A DNA stretch of 64,000 nucleotides from Diphasiastrum complanatum (taxonomy: Eukaryota; Streptophyta; Lycopodiopsida; Lycopodiales; Lycopodiaceae). A model generated the notes under the pieces. That model was not told the origin of the DNA, ran no database searches, and worked only from the letters and a program-made list of their open reading frames with translations. The stretch lies in the NCBI GenBank assembly GCA_029204225.1, contig CM055111.1:11357999-11421998 (forward strand), in the 5' to 3' direction. Shown piece after piece: positions 12,339 through 23,600 of the stretch (position 1 is the stretch's first letter; the number at the start of each line of letters is the position of its first letter). Position numbers and translations under genes: made by a program.

Positions 12339-14530
12339 GAGTCAAGGATATTCATAGGGAGCTTGCATGTATTGGTGACTCAATCAATCAAAGTGAGCTA
12401 GTCCAAGTCATTCTCAATGGCTTGAGAGATGAATATGACAACCTTGTCCAATCCTATGCTATTAAGGAGCTACCAAGTTTGGAGGCCCTTCAAAGTGTGC
12501 TTATTTCTGAAGAATCAAGACAAGAGTACAAACTCTTGAGGATGGACAAGCTATCACTCAATCATGATGATGGCAAAGTTCTATTTGCCAAGCACAAAGA
12601 GAGGAGTAAGAAGCAACACCATCACTTCTCTAATGACAAAGCTAAAGACCAAGATGGAGAGGAGGAGGAGGATACCTCTCATGCTTCTACTTCAAATCTC
12701 AAGAAGAAGAAGATCAAGTGCCTTTATTGTGGCAAGAAAGGCCATTATGCCACCAATTGCTTCAAGAAGAAGAATCAACTCAATCAAGCCAACATCACCA
12801 ATGAGAAAGAAGACTATATTGCAAGTGATGGAGAAGGCTCTCTTATGGCATCAAGCTTCTCCTCTTCCACCTTCAACAAGGATGACTCATGGTATATTGA
12901 TAGTGGAGCATCTTCACATATGTGTGGCTCCAAGCACTTTTTTTCATCTATTATGCCTTATGATGGAGTCAAGAAGACCATATACTTTGCAAGTAAGCAT
13001 GAGTGCAATATTGAAGGAGTAGGGATTATTCCCTTGAAGCTTGCATCTTCTAAAGATCTCTTTCTCAACAATGTTCTTTTTGTCCCAAAGCTTACAAAGA
13101 ACATCTTAAGTGTTGGCCAACTTCTTGATAGTGGCTTTGATGTCAATTTCAATATTGACAGTTGTGTGATTAAGAAGGATGGTGAGATCCTTGCATATGG
13201 ATCAAGATTTGAAGGCATCTACAAATTGGATCCAAGTGAGAGTGCAAACTCTCTTGATGTTTCTTATATGTCCAATATTTCAAAGGAGGATGATCACACA
13301 AGATGCACATATCTTCTCTCTTCAAGTATTATGGTGTATGATTATTCCTTATTATTCAAAGCATATGTTGAGAAGAAATTCTCATTGAAGATCAAAGCTT
13401 TGAGGAGTATTGGAGCTCTTGAAGGAATAGCACCATATGAAGTTTCATTCAAGATGAAGCCTAAGATTGATCACCTTAGTGAACTTGGTAGTGCTTGCTT
13501 TGCACATATTCCCTTGGAAACAAGAAGGAAGGATGATCCAAGCTCATCGATCATGATTGGATACTCATCCATCAAGGAGGCCTTTAGTGTCTTTACACTC
13601 TCTATTTCAAAAGTGATTGTGAATAGAGATGTCACATTGCATAAAGATTCAATCTTGGAAGTGGCCGAGATCAAGGCTTCTCAAGAAGCATCACAAGTTA
13701 TCTTTTTTGAAGGTATTCAAGTTATGATGGGGCCAATGTGTGAGGAGGAGTTTCTTCTTCATATGATTTCAAGAAGATCTTCAAGATGCATGGCTGAGTC
13801 TTTATGGCTCATCTTACATAGCAAAGAGGGGCATCTTTCATGTTGTATCTACTACAACACATTCATATATGCTTCTCTTCCTTTGCTTGAAATGCTATCT
13901 TGCTTCATTGAATTTTTTGGATCTCAAAGTTCAAGAAAAGCTATACTAGTTTTGTATGATGCTTATGGTATGGACATGTTTCTTGTCATTATTGACTTAG
14001 ATGTGTTTCCAATACTTTTTGAAAGCAAGATATTGTATTGTCAAAAGTATGCTCTTGATTCTAGTAGGAACAAGATTGAGCTTGGTACTCACTTTTTTGA
14101 AAATCACGTTTTCACATGTTTTGAGGCAAATTGTAAACTCCTCTTGAGATTAAGTGAAGCATCCAAAGTGGACACTTACATCCTTGAGAGAGTAACTAGC
14201 CTAAAAAAGATCAAGATAGTCTTTGATATGAAGATTAGATCCATCATGGATATGGTTCATTGTATGTGGACTAGTCAAGCTAGAAAGCATAATCTTGATA
14301 ATCATCATTGTTTCACATCTTATGATCTTGATCTCCATGATCCTTATGAGGCTTGGAAGCCTCATATTTCTCTATTTATGGTGCATCCATCATGCAAGTG
14401 GAACTTTCAAGGCAAAGATCATCACCAAGCATGGAGGAAGCCCATGATAATAGTGGCATATTGGTGGAGCACTCTTCAAAGGCATTGGCAAGAGATCTCT
14501 ACCAAAGATATCTTATCATGGATATGGTGA
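12335..14530 (+). CDS. gag C-terminal half, protease and unexplained pol-replacing ORF (731 codons)
   Basis: In order: the rest of gag (RVKDIHRELACIGDS, about residues 2-110); zinc knuckle CLYCGKKGHYATNC (about 129-142); aspartic protease core WYIDSGASSHM (about 186-196) with FVPKLTKNILSVGQLLDSGF; a short integrase scrap (VEKKFSLKIKALRS) joined directly to the integrase C-terminal region (APYEVSFKMKP to KVIVNRDVTLHKDS), so the catalytic core is deleted. From about residue 450 to 731 the frame stays open without resemblance to RT or RNase H. This last block is shared with the elements at 2.6-2.9 kb and 53.7-54.4 kb. Confidence 0.8.
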   Translation: MRVKDIHRELACIGDSINQSELVQVILNGLRDEYDNLVQSYAIKELPSLEALQSVLISEESRQEYKLLRMDKLSLNHDDGKVLFAKHKERSKKQHHHFSNDKAKDQDGEEEEDTSHASTSNLKKKKIKCLYCGKKGHYATNCFKKKNQLNQANITNEKEDYIASDGEGSLMASSFSSSTFNKDDSWYIDSGASSHMCGSKHFFSSIMPYDGVKKTIYFASKHECNIEGVGIIPLKLASSKDLFLNNVLFVPKLTKNILSVGQLLDSGFDVNFNIDSCVIKKDGEILAYGSRFEGIYKLDPSESANSLDVSYMSNISKEDDHTRCTYLLSSSIMVYDYSLLFKAYVEKKFSLKIKALRSIGALEGIAPYEVSFKMKPKIDHLSELGSACFAHIPLETRRKDDPSSSIMIGYSSIKEAFSVFTLSISKVIVNRDVTLHKDSILEVAEIKASQEASQVIFFEGIQVMMGPMCEEEFLLHMISRRSSRCMAESLWLILHSKEGHLSCCIYYNTFIYASLPLLEMLSCFIEFFGSQSSRKAILVLYDAYGMDMFLVIIDLDVFPILFESKILYCQKYALDSSRNKIELGTHFFENHVFTCFEANCKLLLRLSEASKVDTYILERVTSLKKIKIVFDMKIRSIMDMVHCMWTSQARKHNLDNHHCFTSYDLDLHDPYEAWKPHISLFMVHPSCKWNFQGKDHHQAWRKPMIIVAYWWSTLQRHWQEISTKDILSWIW

Positions 14531-14642
14531 GGGTGCTGCTATGATGGATCCCTTGGCTGATCTTCACTTCTTATGCATACCAAAGGATCCACTCAAAAAG
14601 ATTTACAAACTTCTCAAGTGATCTAGTACCTTTCCAAGCTAT

Positions 14643-14656
14643 TTTTTGAGGAGGAG
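14643..14656 (+). other. polypurine tract
   Basis: TTTTTGAGGAGGAG abuts the 3' LTR. The same position in the related elements at 2.57 and 53.69 kb reads TTTTTGAGGAG. Confidence 0.85.
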
Positions 14657-15483
14657 TGTGAGAAATTGGCAAAAATTTAGCTTGGTATTTTTTATGATAG
14701 AAGTTTGTAAGTGAATCTCACATGTGTGGAGGATGTTCCCACGTGTGGAGAATTGTAAAGTAAATCAAAATGTTTGATATAGGAGTCTCATAGAATTTCA
14801 TAGTCAAGCATTTAGGTGTAGGATGTTGATAGGGTCAAATTTGGCATAGATGGCAAATTATCCATTTCCACTTGTAATGCCACTATTGAGCCAAAATAGA
14901 GTAGGAGGCCAAACTTGTGCCAATTAGAGTGTAGACAAGTGTAATGCTTTTGTTTGATGAAGTTTAAGAGGTCCAATAGGATTTAGAGGTGGAACCTTGT
15001 GAGGACCAATAGGAAATTGAGGTGTGCTTGAATATAGTCCAATAGAATTTAGAGGTGCATGGATCAATGGTCCAATAGGATTAAGAGGTGGCAAAGAGTG
15101 ATCCAATTATAGTTAAGCATAGTGGTAGCTCATGAATATATTAGTATCATTGTACTCCTCATTTTGAATATTATTGATTTTGAGATTGAGTGGATTTTGA
15201 GTGTCATTGAATTTCTAGCTTTCTCTCTCTACCCGAGAGCTCATGATGGTTTTTCTCTCTCTACCCAAGGAGAGCAGCTTGTTTCTACTTAGAATACTTT
15301 TGGAACACTTCCCACACATGTGAGTGAGAGTTGGAAGTGATTGAATGCATGTAGTAGTGTGTTTTTGCCATAGAATCAAAGATAGATCTTGAATCTCAAT
15401 CTAGTCTTGATCTTGGTGCATCTACACACCTTAGGAGATCACAAGTACATGTAGTGGACAATCCACACATGTGAAATTCAACA
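14657..15483 (+). repeat. 3' LTR (827 bp)
   Basis: Same length and ends as the 5' LTR, with about a dozen substitutions and no indels noticed by eye. Confidence 0.95.
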
Positions 15484-15834
15484 AACTTGATATCTTGGCT
15501 GAGTATAAGACACTCACTACTACAACAAAGGAAGTACTCTGGATCAAGAGGCTGCTAGTGCAGCTAAAGATAATCATGGAAGATGATCAACCTATGATCA
15601 TGTGTGACAACATTTCAGCACAAGCCCTTGCCAACAATCCGATATTTCTTGCAAGGAGCAAACACATCGAGGTTGCACATCACTTCATGAGAGAGAAGCT
15701 CATTGGAGGGGAAAGCACATAGACACATCATCATGTATTGCAGATTTGCTCACCAAACCTTTGAGCAAAAGTTCCTTCATCAAGCATAGAGCCAATATTG
15801 GAGTAATACCAAGATCCATGTTCAAGTCAAAAGT
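15484..15834 (+). pseudogene. older Copia element, right part: RNase H C-terminus, copy 1
   Basis: Begins with the AACTT duplication and continues the interrupted RNase H domain: AEYKTLTTTTKEVLWIKRLL, MIMCDNISAQALANNP, ARSKHIEVAHHFMREKL. A frameshift follows, then remnants of LLTKPLSKSSF and a terminus at about 15830 where it joins a gag fragment. Confidence 0.87.
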
Positions 15835-16012
15835 TGCCTAATTTAGAAACTCTCCAAGGAATTCTCATCTCTGAAGAAGCTAGGCAAAGCTATAAACTTT
15901 TTAGGATGAACAAACTCGAGCATGTTGGAAGTGACAAAGCCCTCTTTGTCAAGGACAAGCATAAAGGAAGGAGCAAGAACCAATTTTCTCAAGCATCCAA
16001 CAAAGAGAAAGC
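15835..16012 (+). pseudogene. displaced Copia gag fragment
   Basis: Translates as LPNLETLQGILISEEARQSY, KLFRMNKL and then a basic stretch. This is the gag segment just before the zinc knuckle (compare SLEALQSVLISEESRQEYKL in the younger element). It lies between two RNase H copies, out of its normal 5' position. Confidence 0.82.
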
Positions 16013-16074
16013 CCCAAGCATCTTTAGCTGTGGTGCAAGATCCTATCTCTCTCAGAATTTCATTAGATACATTC

Positions 16075-16325
16075 ATCTCAGCACAAGCCCTTGCCAACAA
16101 TCCGATATTTCATGCAAGGAGCAAACACATCGAGGTTGCACATCACTTCGTGAGAGAGAAGCTCATTGGAGGGGAAATCTACTTGGAGCACATCGACACA
16201 TCAGCATGTATTACAAATTTGCTCACCAAACCTTTGAGCAAAAGTTCTTTCATCAAGCATAGAGCCAATCTTGGAGTAATACCAAGATCCATGTTCAAGT
16301 CAACATGGATTGGTTTTAGGAGGAG
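16075..16325 (+). pseudogene. older Copia element, RNase H C-terminus copy 2 and polypurine tract
   Basis: Repeats the copy-1 segment: SAQALANNPIFHARSKHIEV, then AHHFVREKLIGGEIYLEHID and LLTKPLSKSSFIKHRANLGV. This copy lacks the copy-1 frameshift. It ends in the purine tract TTTTAGGAGGAG at 16314-16325. Confidence 0.87.
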
Positions 16326-17110
16326 TGTCGGAAATTGCAAAATAATCTATCTTGACTTTAGGCTTGCTACAAACTTTGTACTATGCAAGTATGTTGTTTC
16401 ATAAATGTAAATGCCAAATTTGGCCTAGATAGAACTCGAGCTATATGGGTTTGTCATATCTAGTTGGTTGAATACAACTTGCATATAGATTGTAGACTTA
16501 GAAATAGCATTAATATGCTTGTAGAAACTCGTGGCATGTCACGTGCATTTATTGTAAGTGATCCATAGTGACATGCAAGGCATGCACAAAGTGAAATGGA
16601 CACATGCATGATGATTTGTACAATTCTAGTTAGAAATAGGACACTTGGTAAAAGTAGGTAGAGATACATGCATGAGATGTGACAAATGTCACTTAGACTC
16701 TAGTTTCCACTTTAGATATGATTGAAAGGTGGATGGATGTGGTTCTACCTCGAGCTACCTCAAACTCCATAAATATGTGTAGCTATTCTCATAATCTTTG
16801 ATGAAGAACCAAAGCTTTGTAGCTATTCCATGCCATTTTGGATCTATACCATATTTGCTTGAATATATATCTCTCTTTCTCTCTCTAACTCGTGTTGAGG
16901 CTAATTCTCATACACTAAATTCTTGTACTTTTGCTCATTTGTAATTCAATGCTATCATTCTCTGATTCTTAGCATGCTAGATTGTGATTAAGCCATAAAT
17001 TCTGTACTAGATCTTGCTATTCAATCTAGAATCAAGTTATTGTGCTAATCATAAAGCTTAATAAGATCAATCATACTTGTGGATCATTCCCACACGTGTG
17101 AATTCTAAAA
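16326..17110 (+). repeat. 3' LTR of the older Copia element (right end uncertain)
   Basis: Starts TGTCGGAAATTGC directly after the polypurine tract. Near 17090 the CCCACACGTGTGAATTC motif resembles the terminal block of the younger LTRs. No partner 5' LTR is recognisable, so the end is estimated. Confidence 0.65.
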
Positions 17111-18000
17111 ATTTTGTCAGTTTTTGATAGGTGTAGTCATACATTAGAGGAAGGATTATTCCATAGAGCCCGATAGATCGTTATTATATTAGGACATATT
17201 ACTGTTAGTAGATTTGTTCAACACAACTTCTCATATCTTTGATCAAGTTGATTTTTAAAACAGTTTTTTTTTTTTTGGGATCCCTTAAAGTCCTTTTCAG
17301 TTACTTCCTTTGGTCTTCTAGGCAATTCTTAACTCAATAGACATCTTGGTTCCCTATTTTTGTGTACTCCTATTTTAGACTGAGTGTTTCTTGCATGGGT
17401 TTTTGTCCTCAAGAAACGATATTGTTTGTCTAGCTATTCCTCATGCTCGTCATAACTCATGCTTACAAGACCCAAGATAATTAACTCATGTATAGAGGTA
17501 GTTATAAATGCAAAAGCAACAATAAATCAATGGAAGGTGAATTGGGAGCTTCTAGTGAAAGTAAACAAGTTTTCATGTGACAAGTACATTCTACTAATTG
17601 ATTCAAACTATAGAAACCTAAACTAAAAAATAATAAGTGTTTGACCAAGAAAACACATGAAAAAAATGGCCGAAGTATTAAATCATATCACAATAGCAAA
17701 ACTAAAAGTTTTTCAATGGAAAATCTTATAAAAGGGTTTACTAACTAGATATAAGCAAAATGAGATTTTTGGTCTTAAGTGGGACACTTGTTTTGGTAGA
17801 GTAGAAAAATCCTTCACACACCCCTAAATCATGAAAATTTGGAGTATGTATTCAAAATTTGTACAACAATTCTATAACATATAATTTTTTTTTTCTTTAG
17901 GCAATATGTCGAAACATCATCTACCATGGCGGACGTTTAGACTAGCTACATATTAGAAAAGTAAGACATATGTTGTCAGCCATGACAATTAAACTTCAAC
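17111..18000. other. intergenic, no gene seen
   Basis: AT-rich sequence with homopolymer T runs near 17270 and 17890. No coding or element signal. Confidence 0.4.
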
Positions 18001-18002
18001 TA

Positions 18003-18215
18003 TGCCATTACTCCACACAAACTCCAAGGGTTGGTTCAATTGGTTAGCTTGGCAACCAAAGTCTCTTTGGTCCTAAGTTCAAGCCCCCCTTGGAAACCAA
18101 GATCCATTACTCCACACAAACCAAAGGGAATTGGCTCAAATGGCTAGCTTGGCATCCAAAGTTTCTTTGGTCCCAAGTTAGAGCCTCCCCTTGGAAACCA
18201 AGAAGCATTACTCCA
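18003..18215 (+). repeat. tandem dimer of a roughly 98-bp tRNA-like (SINE-like) unit
   Basis: Two adjacent copies begin CATTACTCCACACAAA (about 18005 and 18106), and a third partial start lies at 18207. Each contains GGTTSGTTCAATTGGTTAGCTTGG-like sequence (box A-like) and, about 40 bp on, AAGTTCAAGCCCC or AAGTTAGAGCCTCC (box B-like), then CCTTGGAAACCAAG. This suggests a tRNA-derived SINE dimer. No cloverleaf could be confirmed, so it is not called as a tRNA gene. Confidence 0.5.
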
Positions 18216-20584
18216 CACGACATTCACACCAATTTAACCTTGACTAGCATTTAGTGTATGTTGAAGATGCAAGCGAAGAAATAACATTTTTTTGTCTTCA
18301 TGTTACAAGACAAGTGGTTACCTCATTGTTTTCCATATTAAATGATAAGTGAAATAGTTTTTCATGTTACAAGATAAGTGAAGTTGTCATTAGAATTCTA
18401 CAGACCATTTAGGGAAAAATGAATAATATGCATGTAAATTGACTTAAACACATACACAACATTTACCACTCCTTAAACAATTACATCCAATGATCTTAGA
18501 AATTTATGCATTATTTATATGTGACCACGTATTGGACTAGCTTCATTATGTATAATTTTACAACCCCGATGAATACATGTTGCCAAATTAAAACTTACAA
18601 TAAAAACCAAAATTTACTCCCAATAAAAACCAATGCGAGTGCAAAACTCCCAAATGTTAGAGCACCCATGCAAATTTGGAATTAAATTTGTCTCCAGTGC
18701 CACAAAAGCATTCATATCCAACTCAACTACTTTAAGGGGACAAATTTTTGCATTGTTGTGTCTTTGTATTTTGTACTTAATATTATAGAGCCTTTGTTAT
18801 CCTATTTATATACATCTCGTAGTCACAAGTATCAAGACTGAAGCTATTGTAAGGCAACCTTTAAGGCCAACCAAACTTTATCATATAACTTTGAATCATA
18901 ACTTTTGAGATCATACATGTCTAAGCGAGCTTGTTATTGTTGATGCCCTCAATTACAACCTAATGAGCTCACTTTGGATACCATATATAGCCATTATGAT
19001 TAAAGAGTAGGCATTCAATAAGTTCACATATTATGTCACATTCTTTTGCAAAAAGGATTGAAAACTGATTAGAACCAAAATAACTTGCCTCAGTGATTCA
19101 CTTGCACCCATGTGGATAGAAAAAAAAGCTATATGAACTAAGGAGAACAGAGAACATTGTGTATAGGAGCTCAGCAAAGCCTCCCATTTAGCAATGATAC
19201 CACAGTACAAGCTTTAAAAGAGTTACTATATCTGAGATAAGAATATATCCACATTCACAAATAAAATTTGAGAAGGCGGTGACATCATTACATAAAGCTA
19301 GAAAGAATGTACAAACAGCAAAAAAGTCAAAGGACCGATATTAAAGAAGTAATATAGAATTTAAAGAACAAAAATCTTAGCCAACAAGCACTACTTATGT
19401 CTCATCAGTACCTAACTAAACACATATTTCTATCTAGATTTTGAAGAATCCAGATTCTCTTGGGTAGACCAAGTGCAGACTAAGAAGCAAACAACAATCA
19501 ACAAGCTTTGAAGGAATTATGCGACTCAAGTAAAGAGGAAAAGAGCTTCATGGGGAGAAATATAATGCACATTGGTGAAACAAGAGTGAGTGATTTGTAG
19601 AGTAGCCTATCATACAGCTCAAAGATTGTTGTTATCAGCAAGTAACCTTTGTAACAAATGACGCTTGGAACTAACAATTTGGCATATTGTAAATCTCTTT
19701 GCTTTTGAGTCCTTCAATAAAGTTGCTTTGATAAAGACCTCAGTTCCCCTCCTTGAGGTCTTGAGTTTAAATTCTCTCAGTCATAGAAGGTATACACAAG
19801 AAACTTCTTGGCTTTTGATGATGCATAATATTTATTGATACTAATAAGTCACAGGAAACTGGAATGCGAATTAAGAATCTGGAAAAACAGCAAAAAGTAT
19901 GTAATTTAACACTAATTAAGCTTTTTCTCCAAACTTGTTGACCTGTGTTCAAACAATCACCTTAGAACTCTTCAAAAATGGCAAACGCATTTGTGTGCTT
20001 AGCCTTTCAGAATCTCAGTCTGAAAAGTAAGCACTTTCTAGAAAGCATATAGCTTTTCAACTAAATGACAGGCTTTCAGGTTTCTACGATAATGGAAACC
20101 TTTGATGTTCAACAAATTCCGACATGGTTCCAGCTGAGTTCACACATGATACTGAAATAAGAAGCATGAACTGCTAGGCCTGCAAATTGAATCATTCCAT
20201 AACATGCAGTGCTAGATTGAGTGACTCTTTGCAGCTGAGATTTGTGCATAAAATCATGGGGGGCCAATCTCTTTTTCAACCAACTTCATTCCAAGTTCTC
20301 ACCAAAGGAGCAAAAAGGATTCAGAGATATTTCAGGATAAAAAGCTACAAAGATTGTCCCTTTCTAAACACAGCTTCTTTTACAAGCTATTAAGACTGCA
20401 ACTAAAATAGCAGGTAAATATCGAAATCGTTAAGAGTTAAGCATCTAAAAGCTCCCTGGCAATTAAACTTGGTGTCTATTCTCCTGCTGGAAGGCGATGA
20501 AAAGATGGCCGAATACATCTCGTAATAACTTGTTCTTTTCTTCTTCGAAATGACCTGCCATTGTATGATCCAGATCTGCTGTGA
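18216..20584. other. downstream flank of TGD2, including its presumed 3' UTR
   Basis: No element or second gene recognised. The part next to 20585 should hold the TGD2 3' UTR. One candidate AATAAA on the minus strand lies near 19830, about 750 nt past the stop, which is too far to assert. Confidence 0.35.
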
Positions 20585-20683
20585 CTAGTCCGTTACTAAT
20601 CGGCTCAACGACTGAATAAGCTGCTTAAGATTATATCGGGTTCCTGCATCGCCAGTCAGAATGCTGACATCCCCGCTGATGTT
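20585..20683 (-). CDS. TGD2: TGD2 exon 5 (residues 431-462 and stop)
   Basis: A 99-bp terminal exon. The acceptor GTGAATCAG/AACATC lies 312 bp after exon 4. It encodes NISGDVSILTGDAGTRYNLK and QLIQSLSRLVTD, then TAG at 20587-20585. The SLSRL terminus is diagnostic of TGD2. No convincing polyadenylation signal close to the stop was identified. Confidence 0.88.
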   Translation of the reverse strand, partial: NISGDVSILTGDAGTRYNLKQLIQSLSRLVTD

Positions 20684-23600
20684 CTGATTCACAAAGAAAA
20701 CACCACACAGCTTCCTTAGGGCATTGACTGCAAACTTGATCACACTCTGAGTAGATACAATCTAGAATTGTTCCTGAATTGGTGCTCCATTAATCACAAA
20801 CAAAACCGAATAAGGAGACAATGGAAGGTGGAACAAAAGAAGACAAAATTCTGCTTTTGGTGTTGATAATCAGTCCACTTGTGATATTATTAAGAGTGTC
20901 TCTCCTCTGCAACCAGTTGTATGGCATAAGCACAATGGATGTTATTAAAGCTCTAAATTCAACTCCAACCCATCAAGTTTGTAGCAATGTCCCACCTCCA
21001 CATGCTTTAGAGTTTTGGTCAATGTCAACACAGACTGACGAAGCAGCTCCATGTTATCTGGTGTTAAGATTGCTGTATTCAATTTCCTGAAAGACCCAAC
21101 AAAACAGCACATGTCACATAAGCTTACTTCATCCAACTAGCCTGCTGATCATACATGCAAGGCATACAAAACTTGATGCTGATCAATAAAATCATTTAAA
21201 AGGGGGAGCATCATCCAATATCTTCAAGCAGTTAACTCGAAACAGGTAACATAGGTGAACACAATGGTATGTTAACAACAATTTCCAATTAAAGCATTTC
21301 AAGGTTTCAAGTTTAGCAAAAGTGGACTTCGTGAAAAAGAAACTAGAGTACTTCAGAGAAATGAAATTGTCTTCAGTTTCTAGATATACCGTACTGACAA
21401 CATAATGTGCAGATGGTCAATTGAGGATCACAATCAACTAAACTGGGACAAGGTGAAGCTCAACCTGCAGGGTAGCTTGATCTATACAATCTACAAACCT
21501 GTGTTGCCTGTTCTGGAATGCGTTCTGTTCCGGAATGAGCAAAAAAAACGGTCCTTTAGTAAGTACTGGAAAAAAGTATGTAATTTTCGTTTAATTCTGT
21601 CTCGCTATAGAAGCACGACAGTAAACTAGAATTGCCTAGCTATGGAAACTATAAAACCTCAATCCATGCTGCCAGAACTGCATTGATCTATGCTGCCAGA
21701 AGTGCCTCACTGCCTCTATCTATGCTATCATGACTGCGGAAAAGTTAGAAACATGAACTGCCTTGATCTACAAACTGCCAGAAATACAGGATTTGCAGAA
21801 ATGTTTGAAACACATAGACATGTCTGACAGCTTAGCTAATGATTTAGGGCATGCTCCAGAACTGCATCGATCTATGCTGCCAGAACTGCCTTGCTTCCTC
21901 TATCTATGCTATGACAACTGCAGAAATGTTAGAAACATGTAGATATGTCTGACAGCTGAGCTAACGGTTTAGGGTTGAAATTTCTGGCAGTTTCTGTTCT
22001 TTTTTTATTCTCAGTACTACATAGTTAAAAAAAAAAGTTCCTGCGCCAGTAAATTTCGTCCTCAAAACCTTGGAACGGGTTTCTATGCTACAAACTGAAG
22101 AGCATAGTCATTCATGACACAAGCTAGCAGAAAACAAAACGAACGAAACTAAAACTTTATGTCCTCCTACAGGTCATTTTGCCCAGTTAAGATACTCAAA
22201 AAACTAATGTATGCTAAGCAGATTAGAAAAGTGACCCATGTAGCATAATGTAGAAAGAGTAAAACAAAGAGTGCATCATTGAAATTGTGAAACGAAGCAT
22301 CCGATCATGAAGTCCTGGAACCTTAACAAATATCAGAAAAAAGTGCGCCTCATTTTTTATGACAGAGCCATCATCTTGCATTGTCTTTGTGCAAATATCT
22401 TTTACATCCTCTTGAAAAGCTGGTAATGGAATACAAGAGGAGCTAGCTAAGCCATGGTTCAAATATCTGATGGACTAAACTGGGTTGGTGACATACAACC
22501 CAGTGCTCACATACCCCATAAATAGGCATTTCTTAGCTTTAGCATACAATTTCTTTCCAGTAATGTTATAGCAAGCCAAGGCACATGAAGAACCTTCTTA
22601 ATGTACTTTATTTCTTTTCATGGCATTTGTACAAGCAAAACTCTCTGACTTCGAACTTCGTGTGCGTTTTTATCCCCTGCAAAAACCTTTTGTCCATCAT
22701 TTGTTTCATTGAGTTGTACATCAATTCCTATGTGGAGCTGTATGTCGAGATGGACTGGAATCTATATAACATCCTCCAATAGGTTTATGAGCAATCAATG
22801 CAAAAAAAAAAAATCAAAATGTTCTCTCAAGACAGTCTTATCCACTTCCAGGAGCTCAGTCTTATCCACTTCCAGGAGCTCTACTTTTTATGGTCATATG
22901 ATTTCTTTCTACATTTGAAAGCAGAATGACGATATAGTTGTCATTGTCTGGTAGGAATGGAAGTATACGTAGTTCCATGTTTTGCCTTGAAGACCCCTCG
23001 TCAGGGTTCTGCTACCTCCCTAGCCTCTTTGAGAAAAAGCATAATGTGATAAGAGTATGGCAGGTTGTTTAGACTATGAGCACCAGCTCTGAATTCAGTA
23101 CTCTCATCTGCAGCAGTGAGAGGATCATTAATTTCTTTGATTCTTGTAAGATGGTCTATAAAAACTTCTCATGCATCCAATTGCAATGTATGCAATTTGT
23201 TTCTCCAACACTAAGACTCGTGAAGTATTAGCAGACAAACATTGGGTTCAGTATGGTCCCTTACCATCCCTGATGTGTGGAATGACATTATCTCTCATTA
23301 ACATGTCAATATTAAGGTGAGACTTCTTGCTCCTTCTGTCAACCTCTTTAGCTTCAATCTGTATGGGACCCGGTCTCTTCTCCTCTACTTACATGAGCCA
23401 TAGCAAGTACTTTCAAATAGCTTAGACAGTAAAACTTCACCAACTACCTAGGGTCTGAAGTATCCTATACCTAGTAAAGCCTTTCTTCACTGACTGTATT
23501 AGGTCCACATCAACATTTCTTGTGGCTGGTATGGTTGTCTCCAACTGCTTCTCAAAATAGTCCAACAAAACTTGTAGGGTTTATGGATACCTAGGAATTT

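Larger units (their letters stand above)
10373..15483 (+). mobile_element. full-length non-autonomous Copia LTR retrotransposon, 5.1 kb
   Basis: The structure is intact: two 827-bp LTRs (10373-11199 and 14657-15483) both starting TG and ending CA, a primer-binding site at 11200, gag and protease coding, a polypurine tract before the 3' LTR, and AACTT duplications. I count about 12 LTR differences by eye (roughly 1.5%), so the insertion is fairly young. It lacks most of integrase and all of RT and RNase H, so it must have moved with proteins supplied in trans. The pol region is replaced by about 1 kb of open but unrecognised sequence. It sits in the RNase H domain of an older Copia. Confidence 0.93.
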
